Part shown: piece by piece, positions 1 to 10,600 of the stretch
Numbering within the stretch: the stretch's first letter is position 1
Layout: every line of letters begins with the position of its first letter
Assembly (NCBI RefSeq): GCF_001888805.2
Contig: NZ_CP019113.1
Span: forward strand, 3,906,001-3,970,000
DNA from: Enterobacter sp. SA187
GTDB taxonomy: Bacteria; Pseudomonadota; Gammaproteobacteria; Enterobacterales; Enterobacteriaceae
Direction of reading: 5' to 3'
DNA: 64,000 bases
The notes under the pieces: generated by a model
What the model was told of the DNA's origin: nothing
Database searches by the model: none
The model's input: the letters and a program-made list of their open reading frames with translations, nothing else
Translations under genes and position numbers: made by a program

Positions 1-522
1 GTGGAAGTTATCGTTCGGGCCGTACAGATTGGTCGGCATCACCGAACGATAATCACGTCCGTACTGGCGGTTGTAAGATTCACACAGCTTGATACCGGCA
101 ATCTTGGCAATCGCGTAAGGCTCGTTAGTCGCTTCAAGCGTGCCCTGCAACAGCTCGCTTTCCGCCATCGGCTGCTTCGCCATTTTCGGGTAGATGCAGG
201 ATGAGCCGAGGAACAGCAGCTTATTCACGTTGTGCGTATGCGCCGCGTGAATGATGTTGCTCTCGATCATCAGGTTCTCGAAAATGAACTCCGCCGGGTA
301 GGTATTGTTCGCCACAATACCGCCCACTTTCGCCGCCGCCAGATACACCTGATCGATGGATTCGGTGGCGAAGAAATCATTTACCGCACGGGCATCCAGC
401 AGATTGAGTTCATCACGGGTACGCAGGACGAGCTCAACGTCCCCGCGTTGCTCAAGCTGTCGTACGATGGCCGAACCCACCATTCCACGATGGCCGGCCA
501 CAAAGATACGTTGTTTGCTCAT
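1..522 (-). CDS. fcl: GDP-L-fucose synthase, C-terminal part missing (window edge)
   Basis: Converts GDP-4-keto-6-deoxy-D-mannose to GDP-L-fucose (epimerase plus NADPH reductase), supplying fucose for colanic acid. The first 174 codons are visible, beginning [13 protein letters not shown]; the rest runs off the left edge. The N-terminal Rossmann glycine motif (GHRGMVGSA) and the catalytic YxxxK of short-chain dehydrogenases (YAIAK, near residue 136) are both present. The ATG lies 2 nt after the gmd stop codon, so the two are co-transcribed and probably translationally coupled. Also called wcaG. Identification rests on close match to the remembered E. coli protein and on operon position. Confidence 0.95.
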   Translation of the reverse strand, partial: MSKQRIFVAGHRGMVGSAIVRQLEQRGDVELVLRTRDELNLLDARAVNDFFATESIDQVYLAAAKVGGIVANNTYPAEFIFENLMIESNIIHAAHTHNVNKLLFLGSSCIYPKMAKQPMAESELLQGTLEATNEPYAIAKIAGIKLCESYNRQYGRDYRSVMPTNLYGPNDNFH

Positions 523-524
523 GC

Positions 525-1646
525 TTACGACTCCAGCGCGATGGCGACCTCGAAGCCATGAGCTTTCAGCAGCGAGTGTTTCTTAGCCGCTTCCAGATCT
601 TTGGCTACCATTTCAGAGACCATCTCCTGCAGGGTGGTTTCCGGTTTCCAGCCCAGTTTTTCGTGCGCTTTGGTCGGGTCGCCCAGCAGGGTTTCCACTT
701 CCGCCGGACGGAAGTAACGCGGGTCAACAGAAACAATCACATCCCCTGGCTTCACGCCCGGTGCATCGTGACCGGTTACGGACACCACAATGCCTTTCTC
801 GTCAACGCCTTCGCCTTCAAAGCGCAGTTTGATACCGAGCTGAGCCGCTGCCATTTCTACGAACTGACGCACGGAGTACTGCACGCCGGTGGCGATAACG
901 AAATCTTCCGGGTGATCCTGTTGCAGCATCATCCACTGCATTTTCACGTAGTCTTTCGCATGGCCCCAGTCACGCAGGGAGTCCATGTTGCCGAGGTACA
1001 GGCAGGATTCCAGGCCCTGAGCGATGTTGGCGATAGCACGGGTAATTTTACGGGTCACGAAGGTTTCGCCGCGACGCGGGGATTCGTGGTTGAACAGGAT
1101 GCCGTTACAGGCATACATGCCATAGGATTCGCGGTAGTTAACGGTGATCCAGTAAGCGTACAGTTTGGCAACGGCATACGGAGAACGCGGATAGAACGGC
1201 GTGGTCTCTTTCTGCGGGATTTCCTGCACCAGACCATAGAGTTCAGAGGTGGATGCCTGATAGAAACGGGTTTTCTTTTCCAGGCCGAGGAAGCGGATCG
1301 CTTCCAGCAGACGCAGGGTACCCATGGCATCAACGTCGGCGGTGTATTCCGGCGATTCAAAAGAAACCGCAACGTGGCTCATCGCGCCCAGGTTGTACAC
1401 TTCATCCGGCTGCACTTCCTGAAGAATACGCGTCAGGTTGGAGCTGTCGGTCAGATCGCCATAGTGCAGGTGGAATTTCGGGTTGCTGGTATGCGGATCC
1501 TGATAGATATGGTCCACACGCTCGGTGTTAAAAGAGGAAGCACGACGTTTGATGCCGTGAACTTCATAACCCTTCTCCAGCAGCAGTTCCGCCAGATAAG
1601 AACCATCCTGTCCGGTTACGCCGGTGATGAGAGCGACTTTACTCAT
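525..1646 (-). CDS. gmd: GDP-mannose 4,6-dehydratase
   Basis: Converts GDP-D-mannose to GDP-4-keto-6-deoxymannose, the step before Fcl in GDP-fucose synthesis for colanic acid. 373 residues, the usual length. An N-terminal NAD(P)-binding motif [14 protein letters not shown] (about residues 9-22) and the extended-SDR catalytic YxxxK (YAVAK, about residue 157) are visible. The start overlaps the wcaF stop by 4 nt (ATGA-type), typical of this tightly packed operon. Nothing unusual is seen. Confidence 0.97.
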   Translation of the reverse strand: MSKVALITGVTGQDGSYLAELLLEKGYEVHGIKRRASSFNTERVDHIYQDPHTSNPKFHLHYGDLTDSSNLTRILQEVQPDEVYNLGAMSHVAVSFESPEYTADVDAMGTLRLLEAIRFLGLEKKTRFYQASTSELYGLVQEIPQKETTPFYPRSPYAVAKLYAYWITVNYRESYGMYACNGILFNHESPRRGETFVTRKITRAIANIAQGLESCLYLGNMDSLRDWGHAKDYVKMQWMMLQQDHPEDFVIATGVQYSVRQFVEMAAAQLGIKLRFEGEGVDEKGIVVSVTGHDAPGVKPGDVIVSVDPRYFRPAEVETLLGDPTKAHEKLGWKPETTLQEMVSEMVAKDLEAAKKHSLLKAHGFEVAIALES

Positions 1647-2212
1647 AATTTATTTTCCTCAAAAAGTGCCGTTTCGACGCGTTTGCGCGTCACCACTGCG
1701 GGATTACCCCGGCAAATCACATTCGCCGGAAGCGTCTTAAAAACACTGCTACGGGCACCAACGACGGTGCCATCGCCGATTTTTACGCCGGGGGCGACGA
1801 AAACATCCGTTGCCAGCCAGCATTTATCGCCAATTACTATCGGGGCGGCATTAATATCGAAATGCGCGCTCTGATAATCGTGACTACCGGTACATAAATA
1901 ACACTTTTGTGACACCACAGAATTCGAGCCGATGGTGATGTCGCCCAGCGTATATAACACCGCGTCATCACCCACCCAGCTATAATCACCGAGCGTTAAT
2001 TTCCATGGGTACGTAATTTTCACCGACGGGCGGATCACCACGCCTTTACCAATTTTTGCGCCAAAAAGACGCAATAAAAATGCGCGCCAGCGGTACATAA
2101 CCTGTGGGGACCAGGCAAATAATGTTGCCTGTACTGCCCACCAGAGCTGAACTTTGAGCGCACTGGCCCCGCGGAAGCCGGCGGGTACCGTGAATCCGTT
2201 TAATTCCTGCAT
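1643..2212 (-). CDS. wcaF: Colanic acid biosynthesis acetyltransferase WcaF
   Basis: Left-handed beta-helix (hexapeptide repeat) O-acetyltransferase thought to acetylate a sugar of the colanic acid repeat unit. 189 residues, a few longer than the remembered E. coli protein at the C-terminus (extra tail after RKRVET). Repeated [LIV]-G-x4 turns run from about residue 70 to 165 ([13 protein letters not shown]), with the catalytic-type His in the CTGSHDY segment. The start at 2212 has an upstream AAGGAA ribosome site. It lies 15 nt downstream of wcaE and overlaps gmd by 4 nt. Confidence 0.93.
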   Translation of the reverse strand: MQELNGFTVPAGFRGASALKVQLWWAVQATLFAWSPQVMYRWRAFLLRLFGAKIGKGVVIRPSVKITYPWKLTLGDYSWVGDDAVLYTLGDITIGSNSVVSQKCYLCTGSHDYQSAHFDINAAPIVIGDKCWLATDVFVAPGVKIGDGTVVGARSSVFKTLPANVICRGNPAVVTRKRVETALFEENKL

Positions 2213-2227
2213 CGTATTTCCTTATAT

Positions 2228-2974
2228 TCAGGCTTTGTTATATAAGGCTTTTGTTTTACCGGTTGTGCGTTTGCGCAGCAGGTAAGAAAGCTCTGCCCAG
2301 AATGCCGGCACGCGTAATATTTTGCGCTGCACATTTTTAGCATCCTGGCATAATTCCAGATTATTCGAGGTTGACACGCCACCCATCGAAAATTCAGAAA
2401 CCAGTCCTTTCAGGCGCTTAAAGGCATAGCCTGCTTTAAACATGCGGGCGGCAAGCGCGTAATCGGAAGAGACTTTATATTGTAAATCGTAGGGGTAGGT
2501 TTTCAGACCGCTTACCGGGAAGAATATGGCCTGATGGCTGGCCGGTAAGCTGTGGTAGATATACCATCCATGTTTCGCACTGCGGCGAATTTTTTTCCCG
2601 TCACCAAAATCGAGTAATGCATCGCCAATATACATGGCGCTTTCCGGGGCGTTCTCCAGCTGGCGCACGACATCCGCGGCGTCAGCATGGAAAATATCGC
2701 CAGAATTCAGGAATAATGCGAAGCGCCCTTCTGCCATCGCAATGCCTTTATTCATGGCATCGTAGATGCCTTTATCTTTTTCGCTGATATAACGTAAGTT
2801 GTACTGTCCGTTGAGGTTTTCCAGGAATTCTGCGGTGCCGTCCTGGGAGCCGCCGTCCACCACGATCCATTCGAAGGTGATGTCCTGTGCCTGTGCCAGA
2901 TGCGCCAGGGACGCATAAGTTTTCGCCACGCCGTCATAATTCCGAAACGCGACCGTAATGACACTTAGAAGCAT
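2228..2974 (-). CDS. wcaE: Colanic acid glycosyltransferase WcaE
   Basis: Family 2 (GT-A) glycosyltransferase that adds one sugar to the undecaprenyl-linked colanic acid unit at the inner membrane. 248 residues from the chosen start, matching the E. coli length. The N-terminus [12 protein letters not shown] is the usual GT2 opening strand, followed by the [12 protein letters not shown] nucleotide-sugar binding segment. An in-frame ATG three codons upstream (2983) is possible, but the AGGTGG ribosome site fits the 2974 ATG better and homologues begin there. The sugar transferred is not readable from sequence. Confidence 0.92.
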   Translation of the reverse strand: MLLSVITVAFRNYDGVAKTYASLAHLAQAQDITFEWIVVDGGSQDGTAEFLENLNGQYNLRYISEKDKGIYDAMNKGIAMAEGRFALFLNSGDIFHADAADVVRQLENAPESAMYIGDALLDFGDGKKIRRSAKHGWYIYHSLPASHQAIFFPVSGLKTYPYDLQYKVSSDYALAARMFKAGYAFKRLKGLVSEFSMGGVSTSNNLELCQDAKNVQRKILRVPAFWAELSYLLRKRTTGKTKALYNKA

Positions 2975-2984
2975 GTGAACCACC

Positions 2985-4208
2985 TCATCTTGAATGCGTA
3001 ATATTCAGCGCTTTGCGCAAAATAAAAGGGCAGACGATTAAAAAAGCATATTCGGGACTAAAAATCGAACCGGTAAAAAACAATGACACCGGGGTAAAAA
3101 GAAAGAGTTGAACGCGATAATTCTGATTATTACCAAACGCGTTGATCATCATTTTTACCACTTTCGACATGTACCATATCGTCAGTAACACTGCGAACCA
3201 TGAGAAATAAATGATTAGCAGATACAACCCATTGTCTATTGTTTTTCCGACGTCCGCACCGTTAAAGATTCCGAATGATGCAACATATTCGTAAAGTGAA
3301 CCGAAGCGCACCACGCCGTCGATATTGGTTAATGAATAACCCACCATCGCCAGCGGCCCGATGATACGGTAATAAGAAGACGATCCTTCCGTACCTAAAT
3401 CACCCAGGCGTTCCGAAATATAAGGAAAAGCGAATACCACACCGACGAGAAAGACTGCGAGCGAAATTATCGCTAAAGGCAGCTTTTTCTTAATCGCCTC
3501 TTTATTCAGATACTGGAATGCCCATTCCAGCAGGTAAAAAAGGATAAATGTCATTACTCCAGAGAAGGAACCGGAGAGGACTATCCCTGCCAGAATCATA
3601 GCATCGGTCTTGGGCGTTTTGATACCAAACTGTTTGATGCTGAGCCAAATTGAGATTAATGCCAGAGCAAAAAATGCGGGTTCGAAATACATGGCAGTGG
3701 TTCGCTTACCACCAAACTTAATGAAATTCAGAACATAGCTGTTACTGTAAATCAGATATTTCGAAATATTCTCCATCAGGCTACTGCCGCCGGTAAGAAT
3801 AATCTGCGCCATTTCGGCGGCGGCGAGTATTACCACAAAACCCACCACCAGCCAGAAGAAACGTAAAATCTTGCGATAGTTGTGCGGCGAAATGGTTTTA
3901 AAACGAATACTCCATACCATGCCGATGATGATCACCAGGTAGACAAACAGCAGCGTCGAGGTGACATACTTTCCGGCATTCAGCGACTGACCGAAGATGT
4001 AGTTAAAGATCGTCAGGCCCGCGCCGATGCCCAGCGCTATCATCAGCTTTTTCACGCTGATCTTATCGACGTACAGCAGCAGCAGTACCGGCAAAAAGGT
4101 CACTATGGTTATCGGGAAGCTCTCACCTATCTGGGCGATCTTCACGTTCACCAGCAGATAGATGAGCGGCAGCAGCAGATAACTACAGACTCTGATAGAA
4201 CGAGACAT
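2985..4208 (-). CDS. wcaD: Colanic acid repeat-unit polymerase WcaD (Wzy-type)
   Basis: Polytopic inner-membrane protein assumed to polymerise the colanic acid repeat units. 407 residues, almost wholly hydrophobic segments (about ten or more helices), with a large periplasmic loop around [19 protein letters not shown], typical of Wzy polymerases. The open frame extends upstream to 4400, but that extension is arginine-rich, non-membrane and antisense-like. The start at 4208 ([14 protein letters not shown]) matches homologues and has GGAGGAG just before it. This start lies inside the end of wcaC, giving a 26-nt overlap. Confidence 0.93.
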   Translation of the reverse strand: MSRSIRVCSYLLLPLIYLLVNVKIAQIGESFPITIVTFLPVLLLLYVDKISVKKLMIALGIGAGLTIFNYIFGQSLNAGKYVTSTLLFVYLVIIIGMVWSIRFKTISPHNYRKILRFFWLVVGFVVILAAAEMAQIILTGGSSLMENISKYLIYSNSYVLNFIKFGGKRTTAMYFEPAFFALALISIWLSIKQFGIKTPKTDAMILAGIVLSGSFSGVMTFILFYLLEWAFQYLNKEAIKKKLPLAIISLAVFLVGVVFAFPYISERLGDLGTEGSSSYYRIIGPLAMVGYSLTNIDGVVRFGSLYEYVASFGIFNGADVGKTIDNGLYLLIIYFSWFAVLLTIWYMSKVVKMMINAFGNNQNYRVQLFLFTPVSLFFTGSIFSPEYAFLIVCPFILRKALNITHSR

Positions 4209-5400
4209 ACTCCTCCAGCATCTGTTCGCCACTGTAGGCCTGGCGGCTGCGGGCGCGGAACGCGTCCAGCGTGGTGCCAAACACCGCCCGGGCAATCTCC
4301 GCTTTCGGACGCTGCACCAGGGAAACCACCTCCGATTCGGCAAAAGTTTTGCCGCCGGATTTATGCAGCACTTCCTGCGCCGCGTCGCTATGTGTCGCAA
4401 TTACCGGTACGCCGATAGACAATGCTTCGCAGAGGATCAGCGGATAGTTATCCACCCGCGAACTGAACACCAGCGCGTCCATTTGATTCAGCTCGCTCAT
4501 CAGCTGGCGCTTATCGGTCATAAACCCATGGTTCACTACGTTCGCGCCCTCAAAAGGCGAAAACTTGCCGAAGGTGTGCAGCTCGATTTTGTCGCCGAGC
4601 GCCATCATATCGCGCACCAGCCGCTGATTGGTTTTGCCGTCGTAGCGTAAGTCGTGCGCCACAATGGCGATTTTCGGTACGCCTGCGGTTTCGCTCACCG
4701 GGGTCAGTTCCGCAAGGATCGCTTCGGTCGCCACATCAATACCATTGTTGATAATGCGGCAGCGCCCTTGTCCATAAATACTGTTAAAGGCATCGGCGAC
4801 GTGCTGGCTTGGGGAGATAAAGGTACAGCCCAGTGCCAGCATGGCTTTAAACAGCTGGCGTTTGCCTTCCACCAGCTGATGCGCGCGGTCGATTTTCACC
4901 GGCGGATAGTTGCTCAGCGTCGGGCATTTCTGGCAGTTGGTTTTCCAGCCTTCGCAGCCGTCGGTAAAGGCGCAGCGACCGGTTACGCTCCAGTGATCGT
5001 GCAGCGTCCAGACAAAGGTGACGTCCGGCTTGTGGGCTTTCACTTTCTGGCAGAAGGCCACCAGATCGTTAAGCTTCAGCCAGTAGCTGTGCATGACATG
5101 AAAGTGCAGCACCACCGGGCCCGGCGTACGGGTGACGGTGCGGTACAAATTATTCAGGTTGCCAAAAACATCGCGGTTAAACAGACGAAACAGCGCCAGA
5201 TTGGCCATCGACGTCAGACGCGGCGTCTGTTTGATCACCTGCGGATAGTGGTCGTGGCTGACGCTTTTTTTGCCGCCCTTGCCATAGCCGTACACAAAAC
5301 GGGAAGGCAGTCCTTTTTGCAGCGCGCGCTGGTGTAAATCCAGCGCCACGCCCGCTGCGCCGCCCTCGGCGAGACGCACATTAAATTGCAGAATGTTCAT
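4183..5400 (-). CDS. wcaC: Colanic acid glycosyltransferase WcaC
   Basis: Family 4 (GT-B, retaining) glycosyltransferase of colanic acid assembly. 405 residues, identical in length to the E. coli protein. The N-terminal domain begins MNILQFNVRLAEGGAA with the acceptor-side Gly-rich loop. The C-terminal donor domain carries the GT4 E-x7-E type motif around LCEALSIGVPVIATHSDAAQEVL (about residues 325-347). A Cys-rich insert (CAFTDGCEGW...CQKC, about residues 155-172) is also present in homologues. Overlaps wcaB by 4 nt and wcaD by 26 nt. Confidence 0.95.
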   Translation of the reverse strand: MNILQFNVRLAEGGAAGVALDLHQRALQKGLPSRFVYGYGKGGKKSVSHDHYPQVIKQTPRLTSMANLALFRLFNRDVFGNLNNLYRTVTRTPGPVVLHFHVMHSYWLKLNDLVAFCQKVKAHKPDVTFVWTLHDHWSVTGRCAFTDGCEGWKTNCQKCPTLSNYPPVKIDRAHQLVEGKRQLFKAMLALGCTFISPSQHVADAFNSIYGQGRCRIINNGIDVATEAILAELTPVSETAGVPKIAIVAHDLRYDGKTNQRLVRDMMALGDKIELHTFGKFSPFEGANVVNHGFMTDKRQLMSELNQMDALVFSSRVDNYPLILCEALSIGVPVIATHSDAAQEVLHKSGGKTFAESEVVSLVQRPKAEIARAVFGTTLDAFRARSRQAYSGEQMLEEYVSFYQSL

Positions 5401-5888
5401 TTAATTACCTTCACGCGCGCTTTCTCACCCACCACCAGCGCGTTATCCGGCACGCTGTCCAGCACCACGCTGCCCGCGCCGATGGTCACGTTATTGCCGA
5501 TAGTAATATCGCCGATCATCACCACGTTGGCGCCCAGTTCCACGCCATTGCCAATCACCGGGCAGGCCAGGCTGTCCGCGCCGCGGTTGCCGATGGTGAC
5601 GCCGTGACGGATAGTGAAATCATCACCCGCCACGACGTTTTTATTGATCACCACCGCATAGCCATGATGAATAGTGAAACGTCGCCCGATGGTGGCTGCC
5701 GCCTGAATTTCGTAACCGAACAGGCATTCGGTAATAAAGCGGTACAGCACCAGCACCGGGGCGGCCCAGATATTGTTAAGCACATGTTTTTTACGCCACA
5801 CCGAGCAAAAATGCGCGATGCGGTAGGCCATTACCATGCAGCACGGACGCAGGCTCCAGTGGTTGGCACGAAAATCTTCCAGTCGCAT
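5397..5888 (-). CDS. wcaB: Colanic acid acetyltransferase WcaB
   Basis: Second O-acetyltransferase of the colanic acid operon, serine-acetyltransferase-like with hexapeptide repeats. 163 residues. The catalytic-type histidine segment IHHGYAVVI is at about residues 73-81, followed by repeat coils (IGDITIGNNVTIGAGSVV). The ATG overlaps the wcaA stop by 1 nt and its stop overlaps wcaC by 4 nt. Which hydroxyl of the polymer is acetylated cannot be told from sequence. Confidence 0.94.
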   Translation of the reverse strand: MRLEDFRANHWSLRPCCMVMAYRIAHFCSVWRKKHVLNNIWAAPVLVLYRFITECLFGYEIQAAATIGRRFTIHHGYAVVINKNVVAGDDFTIRHGVTIGNRGADSLACPVIGNGVELGANVVMIGDITIGNNVTIGAGSVVLDSVPDNALVVGEKARVKVIK

Positions 5889-6730
5889 TATTTCCCCCGC
5901 AGCCCGTCAGCAAGGCGTTTGCCGTTACGCACGGAAAGCAGCGTTAACAACGTGCGCCAGTTCATGCGCTTGTTGCGGATCTGGTAGAGCGTGAACAGCT
6001 GATACTTTTTGCTGGCCCGGTCAAACTTGTCTTTGTGCTTGCGGTAGAAATGAAAATACCCTGAGAACTTTTTCGGCGATGCAGTGATCTGCATCTCGCC
6101 GTGATTCACGTGCAGGATCTGCGTGGCTTCTTCCACTTTCCACGGCTCGCCATACTCCACCACCATGCGCAGGAAAATGTCGTAATCCTGAGCGGCTTTC
6201 AGTTCGGTATCGAACAGGCACTCTTTGAAACGCCAGGCAAAGGTAAACACCTGATTGCCGATGATATTGCGTTTGTAGAACAGCGTGCGGGAGTACGGGG
6301 ATTTCGGGTACAGCGGCAGGCTGGCAGGCTGGGCATAGACTTCGCCTTCGCAGATATAATCGTTGGCATATAAAAATGCGTGCGTCACCAGCTGCTGTTT
6401 ATGGGCCAGGAAGACCGACAGGCGGTTCGGCGTCCATTCGTCATCATCGTCAATGCCGGTAATAAATTCGCCGCTGGCCTGTAAAATGGCCTGATTACGT
6501 ACCGCGCAGGCACCGGTATTGATCTCGTTGTGGGTATAGCGCACGCGCGGATCGTTAAGTCCCTCGACAAACTGCTGCAGCTGCTCATAAGACGAAGAGC
6601 AGTCATCCACAATGATCATCTCCCAGTTGCTGTAGTCCTGGCGCAGGACCGACTTAATCGCCCGGATCGCCAGCTGTTGCCTGTTCCAGGTTGGCATGTA
6701 AATTGAGATCAGCGGATTATCTGTTGTCAT
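5888..6730 (-). CDS. wcaA: Colanic acid glycosyltransferase WcaA
   Basis: Family 2 glycosyltransferase, cytoplasmic or membrane-associated, transferring a sugar during colanic acid unit assembly. 280 residues. GT-A features are seen: ISIYMPTWNRQQLAIRAI at residues 8-25, IIVDDCSSSYE near 39, and the metal-binding DxD region TGIDDDDEWTPNR near 91-103. First gene after the wzc intergenic repeat and start of the uninterrupted wcaA-F block. Confidence 0.95.
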   Translation of the reverse strand: MTTDNPLISIYMPTWNRQQLAIRAIKSVLRQDYSNWEMIIVDDCSSSYEQLQQFVEGLNDPRVRYTHNEINTGACAVRNQAILQASGEFITGIDDDDEWTPNRLSVFLAHKQQLVTHAFLYANDYICEGEVYAQPASLPLYPKSPYSRTLFYKRNIIGNQVFTFAWRFKECLFDTELKAAQDYDIFLRMVVEYGEPWKVEEATQILHVNHGEMQITASPKKFSGYFHFYRKHKDKFDRASKKYQLFTLYQIRNKRMNWRTLLTLLSVRNGKRLADGLRGK

Positions 6731-6760
6731 TCTTATTTCCCCGGATAGTACCGACTCATT

Positions 6761-6833
6761 TGCCGGATGGCGGTGCGGGCACCTTATCCGGCCTACATGG
6801 AAGCAGGTCGGATAAGCGCAGCGCCATCAGGCA
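6761..6833. repeat. REP/BIME element between wzc and wcaA
   Basis: Two inverted REP-type units, GCCGGATGGCGGTG...TTATCCGGCCTAC and GTCGGATAAGCGC...GCCATCAGGC, form the classic enterobacterial palindromic unit. It sits in the only sizeable gap (about 115 nt) within the wza-wcaF block. By analogy it could stabilise upstream mRNA or attenuate transcription between the wza-wzb-wzc and wcaA-F portions. Confidence 0.85.
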
Positions 6834-6845
6834 CCTTTCGGTGAT

Positions 6846-9008
6846 TTATTTTGAATCAGACTTGTACTCGTACTCGTAGTAGCCGTAGTCCTGATAGCCT
6901 GTCGCGCGGCGGAAGATGGAGTTGAGGATCACCCCTTTCACCTCGATACCGTTCTGTTGCAGACGGTTCAGGCTGGTTTCCACCTCTTTAAGCGTGTTCA
7001 CCGCGTAACGCGCCACCATCAGCGTGGTGCCCGCATGGCGGCCCACGATGGCGGCGTCGGTGACCGCGAGGATTGGCGGCGTATCGATCAGCACCAGGTC
7101 ATAGTTCTTGCTCGCCCAGGCCAGCAGCTGGGTGAAGCGTTCGCTCATCAGTAGTTCTGACGGGTTCGGCGGCACCTGCCCACGCGGCACCAGGTCAAAG
7201 TTCGGCACCGAGGTCGGTTTGGCGCAGGCGGCAATGTCGCCAGTGCTGGAGAGCACATTCGACAGACCGTTCACGTTGTCCGTGCCGAGCAGTTCGTGGG
7301 CGTAACCTTTACGCATATCACAGTCAATCAGCAGCACGCGCTTGTTGGTCTGGCTGACCACCGCCGCAAGGTTGGCGCAGACAAAGGTTTTACCGATGGA
7401 CGGACTGACCCCGGTCATCATCAGCACATTATTGTTGGCCTGCATCATGGCGAAGTGCAGACTGGTACGCAGACTACGAATAGCTTCGATAGCGAGATCG
7501 GTCGGGTTACCCACCGCCAGCAGCTGGCTCTGCTTGTAACGCTTAGCCCCTTTGACGGTTTTGACGTGGTCGCGGGATTTCTGCCATTCGGACAGCGGAA
7601 TGCTGGCGTAGACGTTGATGCCATGCTCTTCCAGCACCTGCGGGCTTTCGATACCGCGATTAAACAGCGAGCGCAGCAGCACGCCGACAATCGACAGCAT
7701 CAGGCCGAGGATAATGCTGCCCAGAATGATCAGCGCTTTCTTCGGTTTCAGCACGCCAGGCTGGGTGATCGCCGGGTCAACGATACGCACATCGCCGACG
7801 GTACTGGCTTCGGTGATCTTCAGCTCCTGCTGTTTGTTGAGCAGCGCCATGTACACCTGCTGGCCGGATTCCACATCGCGGGTCAGACGCACAATTTCCT
7901 GCTGGGTTTTCGGCATCGCGGTAACGCGGCCGTTCAGCTTGGCTTTTTCATCTTCCAGCGCTTTACGTTTTTCCAGCAGCGTGCGGTAGGCCGGGTGCGC
8001 TTTGGTATAAAGCTTGGAAATTTCCGCTTCTTTAAAGGTCAGCTCGTTCAGCTGGGCGTCGATATTGACCATCGAATCCAGCACCGCTTTCGCTTCCAGC
8101 GGTAAATCCACGGAGTCTTTATCCTGGCGGAAGGCGTTCAGTTTGTTTTCCGCTTCATCCAGATTACGGCGCACTTCCGGCAGCTGTTTGGCGAGGAAGG
8201 CGAGGCTTTTGGCCGCTTCTTCCGATTTACGCGCCACGTTCTGCTCAAGATAGTTGCGGGTAATGCTGTTGAGGATGGCACGGATCTGCTCGCGATCTTC
8301 ACCGGTAAAGGACAGGCTCAGCACGCCGGTGTCTTTACCGTTTTCGGTGACGGTCAGGTTGTTTTGCAGATTGTTGATCATGCCGAGGGTGGAAAACTTA
8401 GTAATGGTGAACTCGCTGTCGGTAGAGGAGTGGATCTCGCTCACCTCAAGCGTGACGCCATCTTTTTCCAGCAGCTTACCCACTTCACCTCTGGCGCTGA
8501 AACCCGCGTCGCTGGTCAACTGGTACTGCGTCGGGCTGAGCACGCGCAGCGTGAAAACCTGCTCCCCTGCCCCTTTCGGAATAGTAAAGGTCGTCACCTT
8601 CACCGTTTCGTTCTGGCGACCCATCAGCCGTTCCCAGCCAGCCCCGATGATCGGCATGGTGTTTTTGGTGACGGCAATATCTAAATCGAGATCGTCAACG
8701 GTTTTTCCCAGCACCAGACGGGATTTGATCAGCTGAATTTCCGCGTCAGACGCAGGGGGCTTGTTCGACAGCGCGCTGTTAATGTTCTGTACCAGCGAGT
8801 TGCCGGTATCCTGCTCGATCTGGACCAGCGCATCGGCGCTGTAGATCGGCGTGGCGAACAGGGTATAGATCACCGCCGCCACCGCAAAGGCTGCGGTAAC
8901 CCCGAGCACCCACCAGCGGGCTTCAATCACCGTCCCAATAAGGCGGCCGATGTCGATTTCATCGCTGCCTGTCTGGGAGGCGGCAGAATGCTGTAGTTTT
9001 TCTGTCAT
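6846..9008 (-). CDS. wzc: Tyrosine autokinase Wzc (colanic acid co-polymerase)
   Basis: Inner-membrane polysaccharide co-polymerase and bacterial tyrosine kinase controlling colanic acid chain length and export with Wza. 720 residues from the chosen ATG at 9008 (MTEKLQHSAAS), the E. coli length; an in-frame ATG at 9044 would add 12 unlikely residues overlapping wzb. A first membrane helix near residues 32-52, a periplasmic Wzz domain with coiled coils, and a second helix near 425-447 are visible. The cytoplasmic kinase follows with Walker A GVSPSIGKTF, Walker A' VLLIDCDMR and Walker B LVLIDTPP. The C-terminal tyrosine cluster (YQDYGYYEYEYKS) is the autophosphorylation tail. Confidence 0.97.
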   Translation of the reverse strand: MTEKLQHSAASQTGSDEIDIGRLIGTVIEARWWVLGVTAAFAVAAVIYTLFATPIYSADALVQIEQDTGNSLVQNINSALSNKPPASDAEIQLIKSRLVLGKTVDDLDLDIAVTKNTMPIIGAGWERLMGRQNETVKVTTFTIPKGAGEQVFTLRVLSPTQYQLTSDAGFSARGEVGKLLEKDGVTLEVSEIHSSTDSEFTITKFSTLGMINNLQNNLTVTENGKDTGVLSLSFTGEDREQIRAILNSITRNYLEQNVARKSEEAAKSLAFLAKQLPEVRRNLDEAENKLNAFRQDKDSVDLPLEAKAVLDSMVNIDAQLNELTFKEAEISKLYTKAHPAYRTLLEKRKALEDEKAKLNGRVTAMPKTQQEIVRLTRDVESGQQVYMALLNKQQELKITEASTVGDVRIVDPAITQPGVLKPKKALIILGSIILGLMLSIVGVLLRSLFNRGIESPQVLEEHGINVYASIPLSEWQKSRDHVKTVKGAKRYKQSQLLAVGNPTDLAIEAIRSLRTSLHFAMMQANNNVLMMTGVSPSIGKTFVCANLAAVVSQTNKRVLLIDCDMRKGYAHELLGTDNVNGLSNVLSSTGDIAACAKPTSVPNFDLVPRGQVPPNPSELLMSERFTQLLAWASKNYDLVLIDTPPILAVTDAAIVGRHAGTTLMVARYAVNTLKEVETSLNRLQQNGIEVKGVILNSIFRRATGYQDYGYYEYEYKSDSK

Positions 9009-9010
9009 TG

Positions 9011-9454
9011 TTATCCCTGCTGAACGTTCAATGCCTGCGCCCACTGGCGGGCAGACCTTTCGAGTAAGGTGTAAACGGCCTCAAAAGCTTCACGGCTTTT
9101 ACGGTATGGATCGGGAATTTCCCGCTCATTATCCCAGTGACCAAACAGCATCACTTTGCCGCGCATTTCCGGTGCGATTTCACACAGCGAGGCAATGTGA
9201 CGCTTTTCCATCACCAGGATCAGATCGTATTCGCGGCACATGCGCGCGGTGATCTGGCGGGCGCTGTGGCCCGCAAGCGAGATGTCATGCTGTTCCGCCA
9301 CGCTGGTTGCCGTGGCGTCAGCCCCTTTCCCCACCAGCGCGCCCAATCCTGCCGATTCAACGGTCAGGGCGGGATTAAACGCTTTCAGCAACCGTTCCGC
9401 CGTCGGGGAGCGGCAGATATTGCCTACGCAAACCACGAGAATTTTATTAAACAT
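9011..9454 (-). CDS. wzb: Low-molecular-weight protein tyrosine phosphatase Wzb
   Basis: Cytoplasmic phosphatase that dephosphorylates the Wzc tyrosine tail, allowing cycling needed for polymer synthesis. 147 residues. The LMW-PTP signature C-x5-R is at residues 9-15 (VCVGNICRSPTAERL), and the general-acid loop DPY (IPDPYRKS) is near residue 115. It lies 2 nt from wzc and 3 nt from wza. Confidence 0.97.
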   Translation of the reverse strand: MFNKILVVCVGNICRSPTAERLLKAFNPALTVESAGLGALVGKGADATATSVAEQHDISLAGHSARQITARMCREYDLILVMEKRHIASLCEIAPEMRGKVMLFGHWDNEREIPDPYRKSREAFEAVYTLLERSARQWAQALNVQQG

Positions 9455-9457
9455 CGC

Positions 9458-10600
9458 TTATTCCCAGTTCCGTAAGTCGCTGGCCGTGTCGGTCATGTAG
9501 CGAACGCCACTGATGGTCGGCAACAGCTGGTTGATCAGACGGTTCCAGCGGGCAACCGGTGCGGTTGTAACGTAGACCACGTCGTACGGCTGGAGGCGGA
9601 ATTCCGTCGCCATTACCAGAGAGGTGGCGTCAGACATATCAAGCTGGTAAATGTTGGCGATCTTGCCGCCGCGTCCACCCTCGCCTTTCAGCGGACGGAT
9701 CACGAAGATACCGCTGGCGTTGGAGGTGTTCAGATCCAGACCTTCTGCCTGACCAAGCGCTTCGGTCAGCGTCATGCCGCTGAAGTCCATTTTGAGCGTG
9801 CTCTGTTTTTTCACTTCGCCCATCACGAACACTTTCAGATCGTCATTGCGCGGCACAAAGAGAATGTCGCCCGGATAAAGCAGGCGGTTCTGGCTCAAAT
9901 CGCCGTTTTGCATCAGCGCCTGCAAAGAGATGCGTTGTTCGCGGCCTTCGTGGGTCAACACGACGTTGCGCCAGTCGGCGTTATCGGTCAGCCCGCCGGC
10001 GGCGTTAATGGCGTCCAGCACCGTCAGCGGCACGTTAGTGATCGCCTGCTGACCGGATTTATTCACCTGCCCGGAGATATAGGCTTTTTGCGAGCGGAAG
10101 CCAGCGATATTAACGTCCACCTGCGGGTCAGCAATGTACTGCGCTAAACGGCTGGTAATATCACTACGGATTTCTGCCAGGGTTTTGCCCACCACGTGGA
10201 CTTTACCGATATAGGGATAGAACATGGTGCCGTCCGGCTGTACCCAGTTACCGGCTTCGCTGGAACTACGATACTGGCCTGCTGGCGTCGTCAGTTCCGG
10301 GTGATCCCAGACGGTCACGTTCAGGACATCGCCAGGACCGACACGGTACTGATAACTGGCGATTTCCTGATCCAGCGACATATTGGGTTGGGCGACATTT
10401 GGACGGGGACGTAACTGCTCGACCAGTCGGGGGGTCAAAGGATAAACATTCACCATGCGGTCAAGATCGAAGTCAGCATCTTGCTGCTTAATGACATCCT
10501 TTCCCATGGTTGACATATTGCTGCCGGGAAAAACCGTGCAACCACTCATCAAGGTCACAGACACCAATAATGGCATCAATTTCATTTTGGATTTCATCAT
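9458..10600 (-). CDS. wza: Outer-membrane polysaccharide export lipoprotein Wza
   Basis: Octameric outer-membrane translocon for colanic acid. 380 residues. The signal peptide ends in a lipobox LMSGC, giving lipidation at about Cys21. The polysaccharide export domain ([24 protein letters not shown], about residues 87-110) and SLBB domains follow. The C-terminal amphipathic segment [20 protein letters not shown] forms the outer-membrane helical barrel in homologues. First gene of the operon, preceded by a leader of about 460 nt with RcsAB and ops signals. Confidence 0.97.
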   Translation of the reverse strand: MMKSKMKLMPLLVSVTLMSGCTVFPGSNMSTMGKDVIKQQDADFDLDRMVNVYPLTPRLVEQLRPRPNVAQPNMSLDQEIASYQYRVGPGDVLNVTVWDHPELTTPAGQYRSSSEAGNWVQPDGTMFYPYIGKVHVVGKTLAEIRSDITSRLAQYIADPQVDVNIAGFRSQKAYISGQVNKSGQQAITNVPLTVLDAINAAGGLTDNADWRNVVLTHEGREQRISLQALMQNGDLSQNRLLYPGDILFVPRNDDLKVFVMGEVKKQSTLKMDFSGMTLTEALGQAEGLDLNTSNASGIFVIRPLKGEGGRGGKIANIYQLDMSDATSLVMATEFRLQPYDVVYVTTAPVARWNRLINQLLPTISGVRYMTDTASDLRNWE

